DNA from: Modestobacter sp.
GTDB taxonomy: Bacteria; Actinomycetota; Actinomycetes; Mycobacteriales; Geodermatophilaceae
DNA: 9,794 bases
Assembly (NCBI GenBank): GCA_025963425.1
Contig: JAOPUQ010000061.1
Location: 1 to 9,794 of the forward strand
Direction: 5' to 3'
The notes beneath the pieces are model-generated. The model was not told where the DNA came from. It saw only the letters and a list, made by a program, of their open reading frames with translations, and did no database searches. The translations under genes and the position numbers were made by a program. This document shows positions 7,139 to 9,794 of the stretch, in pieces; the stretch's first letter is position 1, and each line of letters starts with the position of its first letter.

Positions 7139-7798
7139 TCAGTGGCTGTCGAGGAAGGTGAGCACGGCGAGGACACGGCGGTGGTCGTCGGAGGTCTCGG
7201 CGATGCGCAGCTTCATCAGGATGCTGCGCACGTGCTTCTCGACCGTGCCCTCGGTCACCCACAGCTGATGGGCGATGCCGGCGTTGGACCGACCCTCGGC
7301 CATGAGGGCGAGCACCTCTCGTTCCCGCTGCGAGAGAACCTGCAACGGGTCCTTGACCCGGCGGGCGGCGAGCAGTTCCTGTACGAGGGCGGGATCGACG
7401 ACCGCGGCCCCCTTGACGATCCGGTCCAGGGTGGCCAGGAAGTCGTCGACGTCGCTGACCCGGTCCTTGAGCAGGTAGCCGCTGCGCTGCCCGCTGGCGA
7501 GCAGTTCGGTGGCCTGCTCCACCTCCACGTGCGCGGACAGGACCAGGATCGCAGTCTCCGGCAGCTCCTCGCGGATCACCCGGGCGGCATCGAGTCCTTC
7601 GGTGGTGTGAGTGGGTGGCATCCGGATGTCCACGATCACGAGATCGGGCCGGTGCTGCCGCACCAGCGCGAGCAGCTCGGCCGGCTCACCGCACTGGCCG
7701 ACGACGTCGAACCCGGAGCCGGCCAGGAGACTCCCCAGGCCCTCGCGCAGCAGGACGTCATCGTCGGCCACCACCACCCGGGCGCGGTCACCAGCCAC
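7139..7798 (-). CDS. NarL/FixJ-type response regulator (REC + LuxR HTH)
   Basis: Two-component DNA-binding regulator, about 219 residues with this start. The receiver domain spans about 6-125: acidic pocket D12-D14 (VADDDVLL), phosphoacceptor D57 in DLVIVDIRMPP, switch S88 in LVLSAH, and K111 in YLLKDR. The LuxR-type helix-turn-helix begins LSQREREVLALMAEG (155-169), with the recognition segment WVTEGTVEKHVRSIL (180-194). A longer frame opens at a GTG at 7891 behind GGGAGG, but its extra 31 codons end in A or T about 11 times, unlike the body of the gene. I therefore prefer the GTG at 7798, preceded by TACTCGATCCC, similar to the sequence before the receiver gene at 8599. No histidine kinase is adjacent, so it is an orphan within this window. 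Its targets are unknown. Confidence 0.88.
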   Translation of the reverse strand: MAGDRARVVVADDDVLLREGLGSLLAGSGFDVVGQCGEPAELLALVRQHRPDLVIVDIRMPPTHTTEGLDAARVIREELPETAILVLSAHVEVEQATELLASGQRSGYLLKDRVSDVDDFLATLDRIVKGAAVVDPALVQELLAARRVKDPLQVLSQREREVLALMAEGRSNAGIAHQLWVTEGTVEKHVRSILMKLRIAETSDDHRRVLAVLTFLDSH

Positions 7799-7942
7799 GG
7801 GATCGAGTACCGGGCGCGGCGCCTGTGCTGCCCAGCCCTCAGACGGTGAAGGTCTGCCGCCTGCCGTCCGTCGTTCCCACGAGCCGCCCACTGCGCCCTC
7901 CCTGCGGGAGATGCCGGATGTCGCCCAGGGACCCTGACCGCG

Positions 7943-7976
7943 CCGGCCGAGGACTCTTCGGACGGCCCTCGGCCGG
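7943..7976. repeat. 10-bp perfect inverted repeat upstream of the response regulator
   Basis: CCGGCCGAGG (7943-7952) and CCTCGGCCGG (7967-7976) are exact reverse complements separated by 14 nt. The repeat lies about 145 nt upstream of the preferred response-regulator start and about 280 nt before the divergent small gene. The spacing fits a two-half-site operator or a hairpin. The repeat is seen directly; its role is unknown. Confidence 0.5.
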
Positions 7977-8076
7977 GCCCGCCGTCAACGTCGTCCGGCG
8001 GGACACCCCTGTCATCGCCGTCAGCGGTAATCCGGGATGGCCGCTACCCAGGGTCCTCTTCTACCGGCCATCCGGA

Positions 8077-8094
8077 AGGGGCCGTGACGCCCCT
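8077..8094. repeat. Short 6-bp inverted repeat
   Basis: AGGGGC (8077-8082) and GCCCCT (8089-8094) around 6 nt. On its own it is weak at this GC content; listed because it sits between two stronger repeats in the same divergent region. Confidence 0.3.
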
Positions 8095-8151
8095 CGCGCC
8101 GATCCGGGCCGCTGAGGTGGTCGAGGGGGGCGCCGCAGGAATCGGGAAGTC

Positions 8152-8184
8152 CCGCCAGCCGTACCTGTGGATCCCGGCTGGCGG
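8152..8184. repeat. 10-bp perfect inverted repeat upstream of the 69-residue gene
   Basis: CCGCCAGCCG (8152-8161) and CGGCTGGCGG (8175-8184) are exact reverse complements with a 13-nt loop, ending 71 nt before the ATG at 8256. The position suits a leader hairpin in the mRNA or an operator near the promoter. No attenuator-like alternative pairing with the ribosome binding site was obvious. Confidence 0.5.
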
Positions 8185-8241
8185 CGATGCCCGGAACCGT
8201 CGCCGCGGCGCAGGCTGGTGTGAGGCCGATCCGGCGCTCTC

Positions 8242-8248
8242 AGGAGGA
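8242..8248 (+). promoter_or_regulatory. Strong ribosome binding site of the 69-residue gene
   Basis: AGGAGGA, 7 nt before the ATG at 8256. It is one of the strongest such sites in the window and the main evidence that the short frame is a real gene starting here rather than at an upstream in-frame ATG at 8187. Confidence 0.8.
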
Positions 8249-8255
8249 CAGACCG

Positions 8256-8465
8256 ATGGCATCGTCACCGCCGCTCGATACGGAGTTCGACTCGCGTAGG
8301 GACCAGCAGGTGATCGTCCGCGAGTGGCGGGCGGAGCAGCTGCGCCGGATCGGTGTCCCGCCGGCGCACGCCGCGTTGTTCGCCGATCTCGTCGACTGGC
8401 ACACGATCGCGGACCTGGTGGCCCGTGGGTGCCCGCCCACGCTGGCGTTGAAGATCGTCCGCTGA
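8256..8465 (+). CDS. Small conserved-looking protein of unknown function (69 aa)
   Basis: Short soluble protein beginning MASSPPLDTEFDSRRDQQ. It is real on two grounds: a near-consensus ribosome binding site 7 nt upstream, and strongly biased codons (about 7 of 69 end in A or T). It has no signal peptide or membrane segment. The pattern is a basic amphipathic helix (VIVREWRAEQLRRIG, about 19-33), an Ala/Phe-rich helix (AHAALFADLVDW), then a compact end with DWHTIADLVARGCPP and a leucine-rich tail (LALKIVR). One cysteine (in GCPP) and one histidine (in DWH) are present, too few for a zinc finger. From memory, similar short proteins with a DWH...GCPP..AL.I ending occur as hypothetical proteins in actinobacteria; I cannot confirm this here. 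A hairpin lies upstream and a receiver-domain gene 133 nt downstream. I assign no function. Confidence 0.82.
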   Translation: MASSPPLDTEFDSRRDQQVIVREWRAEQLRRIGVPPAHAALFADLVDWHTIADLVARGCPPTLALKIVR

Positions 8466-8513
8466 GGACCTCGTGGCGGGGCGACGACGCATGGCGCACC
8501 GGTCAACCTCCGA

Positions 8514-8532
8514 CCCGCAGCCCGGATGCGGG
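8514..8532 (+). terminator. Putative hairpin terminator after the 69-residue gene
   Basis: CCCGCA (8514-8519) and TGCGGG (8527-8532) form a 6-bp stem with a 7-nt loop, 48 nt past the stop of the small gene and 67 nt before the receiver gene. There is no T-tract, so it is only suggestive, but it agrees with the receiver gene having its own start of transcription. Confidence 0.35.
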
Positions 8533-8586
8533 ACCACGACGTCAGAGATGGCGGCTAGCTGGAATGGCCTCCTGCCGCCGCGCTCC

Positions 8587-8592
8587 TACCCT
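8587..8592 (+). promoter_or_regulatory. -10-like hexamer TACCCT for a leaderless receiver gene
   Basis: TACCCT matches the actinobacterial -10 pattern TANNNT and ends 6 nt before the GTG at 8599, the spacing expected when transcription starts at the start codon. No recognisable -35 box lies 16-18 nt upstream, and there is no Shine-Dalgarno before the GTG. Confidence 0.45.
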
Positions 8593-8598
8593 GATCCG

Positions 8599-9003
8599 GT
8601 GGCCTTGCGCTGCTTGATCGTCGACGACAACTCCGGTTTCCTCCAGGCTGCTCGAGCGCTGCTCGAGCAGGATGGCCTCCAGGTTGTCGGGGTCGCCTCG
8701 ACGGGTGCCGAGGCCGTCCGGTGCCTGGCCGACCTGCATCCCGACGTGACGCTCATCGACATCGACCTCGGCGGGGACAGTGGCTTCGAGTTGGCGCGGC
8801 GACTGTTCGACGACCCGTTCGTCGACCCCGGGCAGCTGATTCTGATCTCCGCCCACGCCGAGGACGATTTCGCTGAGCTGATCGAAGCGAGTCCGGCAGT
8901 CGGGTTCCTGGTGAAGCCGGCCTTGTCGGCCACCGCCATCGAGAGGCTCCTCCGACCGCCGGGCGACCCTCGTGACCGAACGGGTGAGACGGTCGCACGC
9001 TGA
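8599..9003 (+). CDS. Single-domain response regulator receiver (CheY-like)
   Basis: Stand-alone phosphoreceiver of about 134 residues with no output domain. The acidic pair D9-D10 is in LIVDDN (6-11), the phosphoacceptor is D54 in LIDIDLGG (52-59), the switch residue is S84 in LISAH, and the conserved K106 is in FLVKP. A short Arg/Pro-rich tail follows from about 119. Such proteins relay phosphate or bind partners rather than DNA. I chose the GTG at 8599 because the next residues enter strand 1 directly (VALRCLIVDD) and a -10-like TACCCT precedes it. In-frame ATGs at 8473, 8491 and 8548 would add 42, 36 or 17 residues but lack good ribosome binding sites. No kinase is in view. The nearest partners are the 69-residue protein upstream and the divergent NarL-type regulator; any link is inference. 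Confidence 0.87.
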   Translation: MALRCLIVDDNSGFLQAARALLEQDGLQVVGVASTGAEAVRCLADLHPDVTLIDIDLGGDSGFELARRLFDDPFVDPGQLILISAHAEDDFAELIEASPAVGFLVKPALSATAIERLLRPPGDPRDRTGETVAR

Positions 9004-9124
9004 ACCGTCCTGCGGCCTGCTGCTGGACCCGAGGTCATCGCGCGGATCGTGACAGCGACCACGCTCCGGGAGGAAGCCGCCGACCTCGGCGTTCCCCTCG
9101 CCGCCTGACCTGACTGTGGGGGAG

Positions 9125-9137
9125 CCGCGCAGCGCGG
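9125..9137. terminator. Hairpin in convergent intergenic region
   Basis: CCGCG and CGCGG form a 5-bp stem around CAG, between the receiver gene (ends 9003, plus) and hemA (ends 9161, minus). A bidirectional terminator is expected in this place; the stem is short and lacks T-runs, so the call is weak. The rest of 9004-9160 shows nothing I recognise. Confidence 0.3.
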
Positions 9138-9160
9138 TCGTTGCCGCTGACTCCCACTCC

Positions 9161-9794
9161 TCAGATTCCTGCGGCTGCTGCCGCATTCAGCGCGACACCG
9201 GGCTGCGGGTCGAGGGCGAACAGTTCGCGCAGGGCCTCCGCGTAGCTGCTCCCCGCCGGACCCTCCGCGAGCTGCTTGACCCGCACCGTCGGGGTGTGCA
9301 GCAACGTGTCCACCACCCGGTGCACCGTCCGCGAGAGCTCAGCACGAACCTCGGGGGCCAGCCCCGGCAGTCGCGCACCGAGCCGGAGCAGCTCGGCGTC
9401 GACGACCTCCGATGCGTGCCGCCGCAGCGCGGTCACCGTCGGCGTGACCTCCGCGGACCGTTGCGCGGCCAGGTAGCGGCGCACCTGCGTGGCGACCAGC
9501 GTGCGTGCCGACTCGACGCTGGTGCCGGCCTCGGCGTGGCGCAGGCGATCGGCCAGGTCCTCGAGGTCGACGAGGGTGACGCCGGGCAGCTCACGCACCG
9601 CGGGCTCGACGTCGCGGGGCAGCGCCAGGTCGCAGATCACCAGGGGTCGGGGGACGGCGGCGACCATCGACGTCGTCACCACCGTGTCGAGCGCTCCGGT
9701 GCACGTGATCACGATGTCGGCCGTCCTGAGCTCGGCCGGTACCGCGTCCACTCCGACCGCACGCGCCGGCGTGCCCGCGGCGGCCACGGTTCCG
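9161..9794 (-). CDS. hemA: Glutamyl-tRNA reductase, C-terminal half (cut by right edge)
   Basis: First committed enzyme of the C5 tetrapyrrole pathway, reducing glutamyl-tRNA(Glu) to glutamate-1-semialdehyde with NADPH; cytosolic and V-shaped dimeric. The visible ~211 residues cover the second half of the NADPH-binding domain (TADIVITCTGA, then PRPLVICDLALPRDVEP with its typical DLALPRDV core) and the spinal helix. They also include the C-terminal dimerisation domain (VTPTVTALRRHASEVVDAEL, ELSRTVHRVVDTLLHTPTVRVKQLAE). The catalytic cysteine domain lies beyond the window; the frame is open at 9794. The protein ends in an unusual alanine run (ALNAAAAAGI). Its 3' end converges with the receiver gene, so no hemC follows directly downstream, unlike the common hemA-hemC order. 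Confidence 0.92.
   Translation of the reverse strand, partial: GTVAAAGTPARAVGVDAVPAELRTADIVITCTGALDTVVTTSMVAAVPRPLVICDLALPRDVEPAVRELPGVTLVDLEDLADRLRHAEAGTSVESARTLVATQVRRYLAAQRSAEVTPTVTALRRHASEVVDAELLRLGARLPGLAPEVRAELSRTVHRVVDTLLHTPTVRVKQLAEGPAGSSYAEALRELFALDPQPGVALNAAAAAGI

Larger units (their letters stand above)
7799..8255. other. 457-nt divergent intergenic region
   Basis: This region lies between the minus-strand response regulator and the plus-strand 69-residue gene and should contain both promoters. I recognise no clear -35/-10 pair for the plus-strand gene. It contains three inverted repeats (7943-7976, 8077-8094, 8152-8184) and the strong ribosome binding site at 8242-8248. No open frame in it has coding-like codon use. 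Confidence 0.6.

Noticed and set aside
7799..7891. N-terminal extension of the NarL-type regulator to the GTG at 7891
   Set aside because: GGGAGG precedes that GTG, but the 31 added codons lack the gene's GC3 bias and fall outside the receiver fold. Kept only as an alternative start.
8138..8163. GGAAT ... GTA as an alternative sigma-factor promoter before the 69-residue gene
   Set aside because: Only the first half resembles the SigH-type consensus; the second half does not match GTT, so it is not supported.
9048..9107. Short plus-strand frame MTATTLREEAADLGVPLAA before hemA
   Set aside because: Nineteen codons with no ribosome binding site and no similarity I know; too short to support.

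Overview
The window is high-GC DNA (roughly 70% or more by eye), with codons in the convincing genes ending almost always in G or C. Gene content and style (a DUF1345 protein, a VIT-family transporter, NarL-type regulators, a possibly leaderless GTG start) point to an actinobacterium. Geodermatophilaceae or a relative is my best guess; it rests on general resemblance, not on a search.

Layout. From 1 to about 7800 every recognisable gene lies on the minus strand. In transcription order these are: a NarL/LuxR response regulator (7798-7139), a VIT/CCC1-type metal transporter (6955-6164), an aldo/keto reductase (6117-5152), a beta-hydroxyacid dehydrogenase (5152-4247), a 14-TM DHA2-type MFS exporter (4213-2702), a DUF1345 membrane protein (2640-1969), an integral membrane protein of the lysylphosphatidylglycerol-synthase-TM/UPF0104 type (1958-762), and the first 136 residues of a second MFS transporter that runs off the left edge (409-1). 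The reductase and the dehydrogenase share one base (TGATG). The dehydrogenase is followed 33 nt later by the DHA2 exporter, so these three form the tightest likely operon. The DUF1345 and UPF0104 genes are 10 nt apart and are probably co-transcribed.

A divergent intergenic region (7799-8255) holds several perfect inverted repeats. It separates the minus-strand block from two plus-strand genes: a 69-residue protein of unknown function behind a strong ribosome binding site (8256-8465), and a single-domain CheY-like receiver protein (8599-9003) whose start codon lies 6 nt after a TACCCT -10-like hexamer, as in leaderless mRNAs. A minus-strand gene for the C-terminal half of glutamyl-tRNA reductase (hemA, 9794-9161, cut by the right edge) converges on it.

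Reading as a whole: the region resembles a chromosomal accessory or stress-related neighbourhood (membrane remodelling, metal transport, redox enzymes, efflux, two response regulators without a kinase in view) beside a haem-biosynthesis gene. I see no insertion sequence, integrase, tRNA, rRNA, CRISPR array or phage gene. Nothing here is clearly a new multi-gene system. The most worthwhile targets are the 69-residue protein with its hairpin-bearing upstream region, the leaderless single-domain receiver, and the enzyme-exporter operon.
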